Source of the DNA: Glycomyces harbinensis
GTDB lineage: Bacteria; Actinomycetota; Actinomycetes; Mycobacteriales; Micromonosporaceae
Direction of reading: 5' to 3'
NCBI RefSeq assembly: GCF_900101745.1
Contig: NZ_FNAD01000008.1
Coordinates: forward strand, 186,001 to 250,000
DNA: 64,000 nt
Position 1 is the first letter of the stretch, and each line of letters begins with the position of its first letter. A program made the translations under genes and the position numbers. This document shows, one piece after another, positions 35,008 through 43,764 of the stretch. The notes below the pieces were generated by a model that worked only from the letters and a program-made list of their open reading frames with translations, was not told the DNA's origin and made no database searches.

Positions 35008-36230
35008 CAGCGGAGTACTTTCGGTGCGGCCAGTCCGAGGGCGGCGTCCCAGATGCTCTCGTCGGTGATCCGGGGACCAGCGGCTTGGAGGGTGAAGGCG
35101 AGTCCGACTTCGCCATCGAGGAACCCGTGCTCGGGGACGGGGCGGGCGGCCAGGTGCACCTCGAGATCGGCGAGCGCCGTGGTGAAGCGGTCGCCAGAAG
35201 CGTCTTCGGCGACGCGCTGGGTGATGCGGTAGAGCCCGGCGGTGCCGTGGCACAGACCGCCTTCGACCAGCAGGCTGGTCTGGTCGGCGTCATTCAGGCA
35301 GCGGGCCAGGGCGCCTTCGGCGGCGGCCTGACGGGCGGGGTCGTCGAGGGCGATGGCGGCCAGTTGGAGGGCGCGGACGATGCCGGGGGTGCCGTAGCAC
35401 CAGCTCGGGCGTCCCGGGCGGGGTTGAGAGGCGCGGCCCCGGTCGAGATCCTCGCGTGTGAGCCATTGGGGCCACCAGCCGGCCTCGTGCTGCCAGGTGT
35501 CGTAGAAGCGGCAGATCCACTCGATCGCGTCGCGCTGGCCGGGGACGCGCAGGTTCGCGTTGTAGGCCAGGGCGAGGGCCGTCAAGGGTCCGGGGATGCC
35601 GTGTGCGGCACCCATGTTGAGGTGCCCGCCGGGGAACTCGGGCGACTGCTTGAGGAAGGGGTCGTGGTCAGCCCACCAGCCCGGCATCCACGTTCGGCCG
35701 ATACGGATCGGTTTGGTCAGGGTGACCAGGAAGGTGAGGACGTCGCCGGTGAGGTCGCTGCCAGGCTCGGTGGCGAGCAGGTAGGTGGCGAGGCCACTGA
35801 GTCCCGATAGTTGGCTGTACTCGGCAAATCCGGTGGGGCGCTGGTGGTGGAGGCGTTCGCGCGCCAATGCGAGTCGTCCGGTGGTGATGGCCTGGACTTG
35901 TTCGTGGAGGCGAGCGCGCAGATGGTCGTAGCGGGATGGGGCATCGGTGGCGTGGAGGACGAACGCAATCGCGGGGGCCCCGTTGAAAAGATTGGTAGCG
36001 GTGGTGCTGTTGACATTCGGGTGGGCGACGGCGCGCAGCCAGGCGCGGGCGGTGGCGGCATCCCCGAGCCCGAGGCGGATGCGTTCGAAGTGCAGCAGCA
36101 CGCCGCCGAGGGCCCCTGCACCCAGCGATTGCGCGCCGATATTCGGACGGAACCCGGCGGTCCCCGGCTTCGTCAGTCGATGAGCGATCCGCTCGGCCGC
36201 GGCGGTCCCAGCGTTGGTGGTGCTGTTCAT
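35007..36230 (-). CDS. LanC-like lanthionine cyclase
   Basis: Cyclase (407 aa) that adds cysteine thiols to dehydroamino acids to make (methyl)lanthionine rings. Zinc ligands are visible as Cys278 (SWCYGTPG), Cys327 and His328 (GLCHGTAG). The upstream catalytic-region motif GAAHGIPG has His210. Length and motif order match LanC. AAGGAG lies 7 nt before the ATG at 36230, which overlaps the LanB stop (ATGA). It acts on the 52-aa FxLD precursor encoded just upstream. Confidence 0.93.
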   Translation of the reverse strand: MNSTTNAGTAAAERIAHRLTKPGTAGFRPNIGAQSLGAGALGGVLLHFERIRLGLGDAATARAWLRAVAHPNVNSTTATNLFNGAPAIAFVLHATDAPSRYDHLRARLHEQVQAITTGRLALARERLHHQRPTGFAEYSQLSGLSGLATYLLATEPGSDLTGDVLTFLVTLTKPIRIGRTWMPGWWADHDPFLKQSPEFPGGHLNMGAAHGIPGPLTALALAYNANLRVPGQRDAIEWICRFYDTWQHEAGWWPQWLTREDLDRGRASQPRPGRPSWCYGTPGIVRALQLAAIALDDPARQAAAEGALARCLNDADQTSLLVEGGLCHGTAGLYRITQRVAEDASGDRFTTALADLEVHLAARPVPEHGFLDGEVGLAFTLQAAGPRITDESIWDAALGLAAPKVLR

Positions 36231-39200
36231 GATGGGCTCCTTCGGTTGCGGGAGTGCCAAGCGAGCGCGGCGGTGCGGGCGAGTTTGAGGGCAGCCTGCT
36301 CGCTGCCGGGGTCGATGCCCACGGCCCGGATGTGGTGGAGGTGCAGCAGCGCGGAGAGCACCGGATCGGTCGGATGCTCGGCAGCGGCGAGCGCGGACCG
36401 GTAGCGGCCGACCGCGCCAGCCCGCCGCGTCCAGGCGTCGACCACGGCCGAGCCGGAGGGTGAGTCGGTCAGAAGCGTTCGCCCTGATGCATGGGGGTCG
36501 AGGAGGCCGGCGAGGGCGGTGACTGCGGTACGGTCCAATGGTGGGCCGGTGCGGTCGACGTGTTCGAGGAGCCAGCGCATCCCGGCGTCAACGGAGCCGG
36601 TGAAGGCAACCGTCAGGTCGATGAGGCTGGCTGCGAGCAGCGGCTGCGCCAGCTTAACCGCGGCGGCGGTGTGGCGGAGTTGGGCGAGTGCGGTGATCGA
36701 GTCGGCGGCGAAGGACTCCTCGGCGGCGGCCATCGCCGGGCCGTGCCCGTACCGGCCGGTCTCGGGGATGTAGGTGTCGAGCTGGAGGCCGCCGATCAGG
36801 CTGCGCTGCCGCAGATCTTGGGCCCAGGCGCCGAGGTGCTCGGTGGCGGCCCCGTATCCGGTGGCCGGAGTCAGGCGGAAGCGCACGCGCAGGTGTGGGA
36901 GGGGGTCGAGGTAGCGGATGAACCACCAGTCCAGTCCGGTCTCGGCGGCGAATCGGGCCACGTGGTCGGTGAGGAGGCTACTCATCCGTTCAGGGTGGGT
37001 GTAGACCTTGGCGTAGAGCCAGGTTCCCGTTCCGGGCAGGTGCTCATCCTTCATCGTGAAGGGCTGCGGAAGTCTCGGTGCGCACTCGCGCTGGGATGCC
37101 GGCGTGGTGGTGGCGAGGGGAAGAGTGATCTCGTGGGCCCGCCCGTCGATCCAGCCGAAGTCCTCTCGGCTGGGGGCCTCGCGCACGATGACCAATGGGT
37201 GCCGGTCGAGTTCGCGGCGCAGCAGGGCCTGGTGCGCGGGGTCGGTGGTGTTGATGCGGATGCGGACGTCGCTCTCACCCAGATACACCAGGTCCGGTAT
37301 CTGGAGCTCCCCGCGGAGCTCCTGCCACGCCGCTTTCCACTCGGGCCAGGGCCGCTCTCGGTCGGGAAGCTGCTCGGCGCGGATCTTCCAACGGGCGGTG
37401 ACGAGGATGGAGCGTCCCAGCCGGATCTGGGGAAGAACAGGCAGAGCGCTCGCGGTTCCCCAGTCGAACTTCGTGTAGACCGAGGCGCGGGCACGCGACA
37501 GCTCGGCGAGGAAGCGCTGAACCGGGTGCATCCTGGAAATCGGCTCAACGGCGTTGGGCACCATCGGCTCGACGATCGAACCGTCGGTGAGGTCGATGAA
37601 GAACAGGCGCACGGTGTCGGCTGAGACGGCGAGGTCGTCCAGATTGACAGGGTTCGCGCTCGGCGGCGGGTATTCCCCAAGCGCCAGGAACTCGCCGATG
37701 ACCTGCGGAACACGTGCAACGTTCTCGGTCGAGGTGAACAAGGGCGGCGCTGACACCTGCACGCGCCTTGCGCTCGCAATCGTGGTCGGCAGGTGCTCCC
37801 AGACCTGAACGATGCGGTCGCGGTCTGCCTGGTCGAGCAGGTGCAGGACCCGGCCTTCGGTGGTGCCGACGGCGCGGCTGGCGCCTTCGATGCTGAGCGT
37901 GAACCGTCCAGCGGCAACCGATTCGAGGTCGGCGGCGCGCAAGTGAAAGGTGATGCCGACATGCGGTGGCGGGGTGATCGTCTCGGTGGCGATCTGGTCG
38001 AGAGCACCGTCGGCCAGGTCGATCTCGCGGCCCGTGCGGATTGCCTCGGTCGCGAGAGCGATCAGCGCCCGGTCGCGGTCGGTCAATACCGTCACCGGTT
38101 GCGGGAGCAACGAATCGCGGAACCCCGCTGGAAAGCCTTGTCCTGCAACCGGATCGATCACCTCTCTTACCGGTACCGCCGCGCCCAGGCCGTAGCGTTC
38201 GAGGAACCGGTGGTGGTAGTCCGCCCACGCCCCGAACCCACTTGGGAAGGGGGTCAGGCGCAGTAGGGCGTCGGCCGCGTGTTCGGCCTCGGCAATCACG
38301 TCCGGCGGCAGTGCCACGTTCAGGTCCAAGGCGAGATCGACCGCTAGTGCCGGACGGTCACCTTCCTGGCCGACGATGCGAGTGGCTTCGCGGAGGGTCG
38401 CGCGCTGTTCGGCGTCCCCTCGGGCCGCGGCGACGGCTTGAAGGGCCTGCTGTCCGTCGCAGAGCATCTGTTGTCGGATTTCGTGACCGGATTGAGCTAG
38501 CTCATCAGCGATGAAACCGAGCGGATCGGTCTCGCTCATCGGCGGTTGCAGCCGAGTCAGAAGCACCCCTTGGCCGACCAGTGCCCGCAGCATGGCCTCG
38601 ACCGTCGTTTCCGGGGTGGTCGGGAACTCGGCGGTGAGCTTCGCGGCCAGGTCGGCGTACCGGATCGGAGCAGACGCGAGCCGTTGAACCGCCGCGGTGG
38701 CCGGGGTGTGGCGCAGTGAGACGGCGGCCGAGCCGAGTTCGTTGTGTTCGGCTTGGCCCAGCACCACCAGGCGTCCGCCTTGAGCTGAGGCGAGATTGTT
38801 GAACAGGACCGTCATGTCACGGAGAAGGCTGTGCAAAATCGGGATGGTCGCTCGGCGCAGCCGCAGCGCTTCCGGTCGTGCGAGGGCGCGATGCTGCGCA
38901 CCGCTCACCACCTCCGGCGAATCAGCGAAGCGGACCGGGGCGACCCCGGCGAATAGTCCGAACGGTGTTGCGCGTGATTCGAAGCGCAGGTCGTAGCGCA
39001 AGATGGCGAATGCAACCCGCCGGATCTGCGCGGCATCGACCACCCGACCGGCCAGGACCGCTTCGATCCGTTCCGCGAGCGCGGGCGAGGCGGTCTCGAT
39101 CGCCTCGGCGAATGCGGCGTCGCACCAGGCCAACCTGATCCATTCGCGCTGCGCCGCAGCCGAGGTGTCGTCAGTGCGGTCGGGTGTGGGCAGGGGCGGG

Positions 39201-39265
39201 AGCGGTGAGGCGCCCGCGCGGGCGGTCGCACGGATGAGGCCAGCGTCGAGAGCTCGGAACATCAT
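36227..39265 (-). CDS. LanB lanthipeptide dehydratase (full length)
   Basis: Class I lanthipeptide dehydratase (1012 aa). The N-terminal Lant_dehydr region (about 1-700) starts with FRALDAGLIRATARAG and includes FESRATPFGLFAGV. It glutamylates Ser/Thr using Glu-tRNA. From about residue 740 a SpaB_C/thiopeptide-type domain (GTWLYAKVYTHPE..., WWFIRYLDPLPHLRVRFRL) performs glutamate elimination. Two tandem ATG codons (39265 and 39262) follow AAGGAG; spacing favours the second, but both give essentially the same protein. It follows the precursor gene by 76 bp, with a hairpin between them. Confidence 0.93.
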   Translation of the reverse strand: MMFRALDAGLIRATARAGASPLPPLPTPDRTDDTSAAAQREWIRLAWCDAAFAEAIETASPALAERIEAVLAGRVVDAAQIRRVAFAILRYDLRFESRATPFGLFAGVAPVRFADSPEVVSGAQHRALARPEALRLRRATIPILHSLLRDMTVLFNNLASAQGGRLVVLGQAEHNELGSAAVSLRHTPATAAVQRLASAPIRYADLAAKLTAEFPTTPETTVEAMLRALVGQGVLLTRLQPPMSETDPLGFIADELAQSGHEIRQQMLCDGQQALQAVAAARGDAEQRATLREATRIVGQEGDRPALAVDLALDLNVALPPDVIAEAEHAADALLRLTPFPSGFGAWADYHHRFLERYGLGAAVPVREVIDPVAGQGFPAGFRDSLLPQPVTVLTDRDRALIALATEAIRTGREIDLADGALDQIATETITPPPHVGITFHLRAADLESVAAGRFTLSIEGASRAVGTTEGRVLHLLDQADRDRIVQVWEHLPTTIASARRVQVSAPPLFTSTENVARVPQVIGEFLALGEYPPPSANPVNLDDLAVSADTVRLFFIDLTDGSIVEPMVPNAVEPISRMHPVQRFLAELSRARASVYTKFDWGTASALPVLPQIRLGRSILVTARWKIRAEQLPDRERPWPEWKAAWQELRGELQIPDLVYLGESDVRIRINTTDPAHQALLRRELDRHPLVIVREAPSREDFGWIDGRAHEITLPLATTTPASQRECAPRLPQPFTMKDEHLPGTGTWLYAKVYTHPERMSSLLTDHVARFAAETGLDWWFIRYLDPLPHLRVRFRLTPATGYGAATEHLGAWAQDLRQRSLIGGLQLDTYIPETGRYGHGPAMAAAEESFAADSITALAQLRHTAAAVKLAQPLLAASLIDLTVAFTGSVDAGMRWLLEHVDRTGPPLDRTAVTALAGLLDPHASGRTLLTDSPSGSAVVDAWTRRAGAVGRYRSALAAAEHPTDPVLSALLHLHHIRAVGIDPGSEQAALKLARTAALAWHSRNRRSPS

Positions 39266-39297
39266 GCTGCTCCTTGGAAGCGAGGTCGGGGCGGGGT

Positions 39298-39333
39298 GGG
39301 CCGGTACCGACAGGGAGGCTGCGGTACCGGCCC
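39298..39333 (-). terminator. Hairpin attenuator between precursor and LanB genes
   Basis: Perfect 12-bp stem (39298-39309 with 39322-39333, arms GGGCCGGTACCG) and 12-nt loop, starting 8 nt after the precursor stop. No T tract follows, so a partial terminator or mRNA-stabilising hairpin is likely, as is usual after lanthipeptide precursor genes. Confidence 0.75.
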
Positions 39334-39341
39334 GGTGTGCG

Positions 39342-39500
39342 CTAGGGGCAGGAGTTGCAGGCGCTCTGGCAGGTCTGCCCGCAGTTGTCGCCGGTGTCGT
39401 AGAGGATCGTCTGGAGGTCACCGGACTCGATGAACTGGATGTCGAGTTCGAAGGCGTCGTCGTCGGCCTCGACGATGGGCGGCTGTGTCTGGGTGCTCAT
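39342..39500 (-). CDS. FxLD-family lanthipeptide precursor (52 aa)
   Basis: Short precursor peptide with the family-defining FELD at residues 17-20 (FxLD motif, inside AFELDIQF) in an acidic leader. The C-terminal core has Cys at 40, 44, 48 and 51 and Ser/Thr at 31, 36, 43, 46 and 50, allowing up to four (methyl)lanthionine rings. AAGGA lies about 8 nt before the ATG. The gene sits between the methyltransferase (26 nt upstream) and LanB, the typical FxLD cluster order. The leader cleavage point is not obvious; no GG or AlaXaa site is seen, and no dedicated protease or ABC exporter is in the cluster. Confidence 0.92.
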   Translation of the reverse strand: MSTQTQPPIVEADDDAFELDIQFIESGDLQTILYDTGDNCGQTCQSACNSCP

Positions 39501-39526
39501 GTCACTTCCTTGTTCTCGGTTTGCGG

Positions 39527-40798
39527 TTACTGCACCTGGTCCGTGCGACCGGGGATCGGGGACCAGGAGACGGTGATGCGGCTGTGCCGCTTCTCGGCGA
39601 CCAGGCCCGACGGCAGGTCGCCGTCGGGGGCGGTCTTGGGGTGGACCTCGACATGCGGGCCGGGCCCGCGGCGCTGGTCGCGGTCCCAGCTGCGGGTGTG
39701 CTGCACGATGCGATCGGCGAGTTCTCTGGCGTTGGGGCCGTGGGCGAGGGCCCCGAACTCGAAGACGGTGCGGTCCTCATCGAGTGGTCGCAAGGTGAGG
39801 TAGGCGAGGGAGTCACGGTCCCAGATGGCCGCCATGCCCCAGCGCAACGAGAGCTTCACCAGCTCCGAGGCAAGGCCAGCGTCGGTGGCGGTGAGGTACC
39901 CGAAGGTGGGGGCGACGGTGGCAAGCCACAGGTCGAGGTCGTCCCACGGCTCCATTCCACCGACCTGGACGCCCGACCACGCCTCGTGGCGCGGCTGCTC
40001 CAGCGCCCGCCGCAGCGCGAGGACTTCGACCGGCTGGCGGTCGTCGATCCCCAGCGCGATGTCCTCCTTGTACAGGGCGACCTGCCGGAGTCGGTTCTCC
40101 CCGACGCCCTGCATGGGAACGAATCCGCACAGTTCGATGTCGGTGGACACCAGCCGGTTGCCTTCGCGTTTGAACACGAAGCTGCGTTCGAGGCCGCGAA
40201 TGCGCAACGGGACGATCAATCGGCCGTCCTCGGTGAGCTGATCGATCCACGCCGGGGGGATGTCCGGGGCGCCGACGGTGACCAGGATGCGGTCGAACGG
40301 CCCGTACTGCTCGGCGCCGAACTCGCCATCGGCCTGCACGACGGTGACCACGTCGTCGTATCCGGCGTCGATCAGGCCCTGTTCGGCGCGTTCGATGACG
40401 TCAGGGTCGATGTCGAGCGTGACGACCGTGCCGGTAGGGCCGACGAGTTCGGCGATCAGGGCCGCGTTGTAGCCACCGCTGCCGATTTCCAGCACCTTCA
40501 TACCGGGACGGAGCTGCGCCTGCTGGAGCATCGCCGCCTGGAGCCAGGGCGCCGACACTGAGCTGATCGACACGCCGTGCGCATCGCGCTGCATGATCGG
40601 CGAGGTGTTGGCGTACGCCTCCTCCAGCGTCAGTCCGGGCGTGAAGGCGTGCCGCGGCACCGTCCGCACCGCCTCGAGGATCGCGTCGTCGACCGACCGG
40701 CCCACCTCGGAGCGGCTCTGGACGATCACGTCGGCCAGGCGGCGTCGCAGCCTTGGCGCTTCGGTCTCTTCATCGGTCATTGTGGGTTCGGTGCTCAC
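39527..40798 (-). CDS. FxLD-system methyltransferase (PIMT-like)
   Basis: Methyltransferase of 423 aa, homologous to protein-L-isoaspartate O-methyltransferase over residues ~15-230, with motif I VLEIGSGGY at 102-110 and the SAPWLQAAML substrate-helix segment at 82-91. A C-terminal extension of ~190 residues is characteristic of the FxLD-system enzymes. Known LanS_A-type relatives methylate an Asp in the lanthipeptide, which collapses through a succinimide to isoaspartate. Candidate residues in the precursor are Asp28, Asp35 and Asp38. The GTG start has GGAGGA just upstream. It is the first gene of the operon. Confidence 0.9.
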   Translation of the reverse strand: MSTEPTMTDEETEAPRLRRRLADVIVQSRSEVGRSVDDAILEAVRTVPRHAFTPGLTLEEAYANTSPIMQRDAHGVSISSVSAPWLQAAMLQQAQLRPGMKVLEIGSGGYNAALIAELVGPTGTVVTLDIDPDVIERAEQGLIDAGYDDVVTVVQADGEFGAEQYGPFDRILVTVGAPDIPPAWIDQLTEDGRLIVPLRIRGLERSFVFKREGNRLVSTDIELCGFVPMQGVGENRLRQVALYKEDIALGIDDRQPVEVLALRRALEQPRHEAWSGVQVGGMEPWDDLDLWLATVAPTFGYLTATDAGLASELVKLSLRWGMAAIWDRDSLAYLTLRPLDEDRTVFEFGALAHGPNARELADRIVQHTRSWDRDQRRGPGPHVEVHPKTAPDGDLPSGLVAEKRHSRITVSWSPIPGRTDQVQ

Positions 40799-41051
40799 AG
40801 TTCCTCCAGTTGCTGGTGGTCATCGGTCGTTCTGGGATCATGCATTCCTGGGCGAGCCCGCGGCGGGAAGCGCTACCGCTCACCTCTTATTAAGGGGGCA
40901 CTGCGGTGCGGAGGCGAGAGCATCGCCCGCGCGCTCTCCGCCCGGAAGGCGCGCATTTCCCGCGCATCCCATGCACGACAGGGCCAGGACGCGCGTTCGG
41001 GCCGAGACCGGGATAAACTGGAAGATCATCCGCACCCCCGGAGACACCGCC
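40799..41051. promoter_or_regulatory. Divergent promoter region of the lanthipeptide cluster
   Basis: A 253-bp non-coding gap separates the divergent methyltransferase and regulator genes. It contains an AT-rich CTTATTAAGG segment near 40887-40896 facing the operon and a GATAAACT near 41011-41018 facing the regulator. It is the obvious operator site for that regulator. Confidence 0.5.
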
Positions 41052-42233
41052 ATGACGCGACGACGCAGACGCCTGCAACAGCGCCGCAAGGAGATCGGGC
41101 TCAGCCAGGAACAGCTCGCCGCCGCCTGCGGCGTCAGCGACTCGACGGTGCGCCGCTGGGAATCCGGAGAGACGGAGCCACAGCCGCGCCAACGGCGCCT
41201 GCTCGCCCTTGCCCTCGACCTCTCCCCGACCGAGCTGACCCGCCTGCTCGACGCCGACGACCTCTCGCTGGATCGTGCAGTGGGCCGGTTTGCGGGATAT
41301 GATCCGACGCCTATGGACTCCGAGCCCGGAACCGACGCCGTCCGCGACGCCCTGGAGTGGATTCTCGACCCGACCGGGCCGCTCCACTCCCTCGCCGCTG
41401 CACCCGGACGCACCCGCCGCGTCGGCACCGCTCTGATCGACCAAGTTGCCGACCGGATCATCCGATTCAGGCGCGCTGACGACACCGTGGCGGCCCGTCG
41501 CTTGCTCCCCGAAGTCGTCGGCGAGGTCCACCGCGTCGAGACCGTCCTGTCTCATCACTCTTACAACGACGCCACCGGGCGCCGCCTGCACGGGATGCTC
41601 GCCGAACTCCACCAGCTCGCCGGGTGGATGGCGATCGACCTGGGCCGCGTAACTCGCGGCGAGGAGTTCTACGCCGCCGGAGCTGCCGCGGCCCGCTCCG
41701 CCGGCGACAGTGCACTCGTCGCACAGCTCTTGTCGTGCAACGCCTACCAGCGCACCAGCCGCGGCAAGGACGCACTGCTGCTGGCCCGTGCTGCGCTCCA
41801 CGGCGGCAGCTCGGCCCTGACCCCCCTCGGGCGTATCCTGCTGATCGAACGCATCGCCTGGGCCGCCGCCAACACAGGGCACGACGACCTCGCCCGGTCG
41901 GCCCTGCACGAGGTCGACGACACTTACGCGCTTGTGGGAGACGAACCGGAGCCGGACTGGGTGTATTGGCTCGACCGCAACGAGAGCGATGTCATGGCTG
42001 CCCGCTGCCTCCTCATTCTCGGCGATCCCGACCACGCCGCCGCACTTCTTCGCCCCGCGATCGACCGCTACCCGGCCAGTCACCGGCGCGAGAAGGCGCT
42101 TTACCTCTCGTGGCTCGCCGAGTCCTACACCGCCACAGGCGAACAGGATGCCGCGACAGCGGTCATCGGCGAGATCGAAGACCTCGAGGTTGACTCCGCC
42201 CGCCTCCAAAGCCGCCTTGCACTCCTGCAATAG
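41052..42233 (+). CDS. HTH/TPR transcriptional regulator of the lanthipeptide cluster
   Basis: Regulator (393 aa) with an N-terminal XRE helix-turn-helix at about 5-65 (RRKEIGLSQEQLAAACGVSDSTVRRWESGETEP) and a TPR-like helical C-terminal part of about 300 residues, the layout of many actinobacterial signalling regulators that bind a small peptide or ligand. The ATG at 41052 has GGAGA upstream. It faces away from the lanthipeptide operon across a 253-bp gap, so it is the likely cluster-specific regulator. The ligand is unknown; the modified peptide itself is one possibility. Confidence 0.85.
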   Translation: MTRRRRRLQQRRKEIGLSQEQLAAACGVSDSTVRRWESGETEPQPRQRRLLALALDLSPTELTRLLDADDLSLDRAVGRFAGYDPTPMDSEPGTDAVRDALEWILDPTGPLHSLAAAPGRTRRVGTALIDQVADRIIRFRRADDTVAARRLLPEVVGEVHRVETVLSHHSYNDATGRRLHGMLAELHQLAGWMAIDLGRVTRGEEFYAAGAAAARSAGDSALVAQLLSCNAYQRTSRGKDALLLARAALHGGSSALTPLGRILLIERIAWAAANTGHDDLARSALHEVDDTYALVGDEPEPDWVYWLDRNESDVMAARCLLILGDPDHAAALLRPAIDRYPASHRREKALYLSWLAESYTATGEQDAATAVIGEIEDLEVDSARLQSRLALLQ

Positions 42234-42283
42234 ACCTCGGGCCGTATTGACGACGCCGCCTGCACGCCGCTGAGCCAAGATGT

Positions 42284-43162
42284 TCATATGGTGCCCGTCC
42301 CAGCGCTGTCGATGGCGATGCGGATCGCGTGAGCGAGCGCGATGGGGTTGCCGTTCATGGCGAAGTGCCCGACAATCGGGATTTCGTGGACGCGCGCCTC
42401 GGCCAGCCAGAGCCGCAGGTGCATGGGGAACCCGGATCGCTCGCCCCACAGGTACGTGCGGTGGCGTAGCTCCATCCACCGGGACGTGAGGCCCCCGGAC
42501 TCGCACCACGACACCAGCGACCTCGCCGCCTCCCAAAGGCCACCAGGATCAGCGCGTTCGAACCACGCCCCCCAGATCCGCTCGTCAGGGTCACCTGAGG
42601 CACACAGCCCATCGCGCAGCTGGGCGAACCCGATCTGGACGAACGCCTCCCGGGTCTGACCTGCGATCGAGCGGGAGATAAGCGAACAGTCCTCGCCAAC
42701 GAGATTGCCCTCCAGCGAGACCAGAGCGCCGACCGGGAGTCCCGGCGCGGCCAAGAGCGCCACAGCGGCGCCCATCGAATGCGCGACAAGGTGAACGGCG
42801 CCCGGGTCAAGCTGCTCAACCAGCGCGGTGACGAGGTCGGCGTAGAAGGCGAGCGCATCGCCGCCGGTGTCGACGCGCGCGGAGGCACCGTGGCCGGGCA
42901 GGTCGATCGCCAACCACCGCCGGTGGTTGTCACCGGTATAGACCGGGTCCCAGCACTCACGCGCGCAACCCAGACCGTGTAGCAGGAGCACCAGCTCGCC
43001 CCCAGTGTGCTCATTCTCGGAGACGGCGATCCGGACCGGTCTGCCGCGCACCATCACCGTCATGTGTCCGCGCCGGGGCAGTCCGGTGAGCCGGGCCTGA
43101 TGATCGTCCACAGTGCTGTTCCGATCGCGCTTGGTGGTGTCGGGTTCGGTCACGGGAGCCAT
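42284..43162 (-). CDS. Alpha/beta hydrolase
   Basis: Alpha/beta-fold hydrolase (292 aa). The oxyanion segment LLLHGLG precedes a nucleophile elbow AHSMGA with Ser129, and a C-terminal His266 (VGHFAMNGNP) completes the likely triad. An acidic member is probable around Asp205 but not certain. The DLPGHGAS strand loop is typical. It is the last gene of an overlapping minus-strand operon (13-nt overlap with the gene before) and converges with the lanthipeptide regulator. It could act as an esterase, lactonase or peptidase; involvement in peptide maturation is possible but unproven. Confidence 0.85.
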   Translation of the reverse strand: MAPVTEPDTTKRDRNSTVDDHQARLTGLPRRGHMTVMVRGRPVRIAVSENEHTGGELVLLLHGLGCARECWDPVYTGDNHRRWLAIDLPGHGASARVDTGGDALAFYADLVTALVEQLDPGAVHLVAHSMGAAVALLAAPGLPVGALVSLEGNLVGEDCSLISRSIAGQTREAFVQIGFAQLRDGLCASGDPDERIWGAWFERADPGGLWEAARSLVSWCESGGLTSRWMELRHRTYLWGERSGFPMHLRLWLAEARVHEIPIVGHFAMNGNPIALAHAIRIAIDSAGTGTI

Positions 43163-43764
43163 CCGAAGGCGTCGGTCACCGTGGTCGGATCGGCGGTCTG
43201 CGCCCGGAAGGCGGCTGTGATGGCGGGTCCGAGGTGGGGCGCGGCGGCGGTCGCGAGCGCAATCAGGCCCAGGCCCGTGGTGAGGCCGAGGAGGCGTCTC
43301 GGGCGGTTCGGCCGATGCCTTGCCGAGTTCGGGCGCCGGTTCCCATCGATGTGGGCGATGCCATGCGGCAGAGCGCGCAGCAGGGATACGAGGGTGCCGA
43401 GAAGCTTCCGCGGGTAAGGACAGTGCCGCTCAGCCGCGAGGGTATAGACCACGTGCGCGACCACATCACGGTCGTCCGGATCGAGCGCGAACACCGCAGG
43501 ACGGCCCATGTACGACCACCGGGCGTCCAACAGGCGCAGCGCTTTTGCCCACTCGCGCAGTTCCACCTCGCCGAGGCGGCCGGCCCGGTGGTCCTCGATG
43601 ACGGCGAGCAGGTGCGCGCGGCCGAGCACAACCGCCAAACCGCCGCGAGGCCGTTCCTCCCGGAACGCTCGCGCGGCCTTGATCGTTGCTGCGATGGGCT
43701 CATGGCGTTCGACCAGGGCCGTCATCACCCGCTGCCCACGGCTGGGTACCGCTCCTGCGCTCAT
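43150..43764 (-). CDS. Hypothetical protein with C-terminal membrane helix (204 aa)
   Basis: Soluble helical N-terminal ~150 residues, with a conserved-looking REWAKALRLLDARW and DPDDRDVVAHVVYTLAAE, then a basic stretch and one transmembrane helix (about 155-172). It ends with a short outer tail. Start and stop overlap both neighbours (ATGA upstream). No family recognised. Part of the overlapping orphan operon. Confidence 0.7.
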   Translation of the reverse strand: MSAGAVPSRGQRVMTALVERHEPIAATIKAARAFREERPRGGLAVVLGRAHLLAVIEDHRAGRLGEVELREWAKALRLLDARWSYMGRPAVFALDPDDRDVVAHVVYTLAAERHCPYPRKLLGTLVSLLRALPHGIAHIDGNRRPNSARHRPNRPRRLLGLTTGLGLIALATAAAPHLGPAITAAFRAQTADPTTVTDAFGWLP

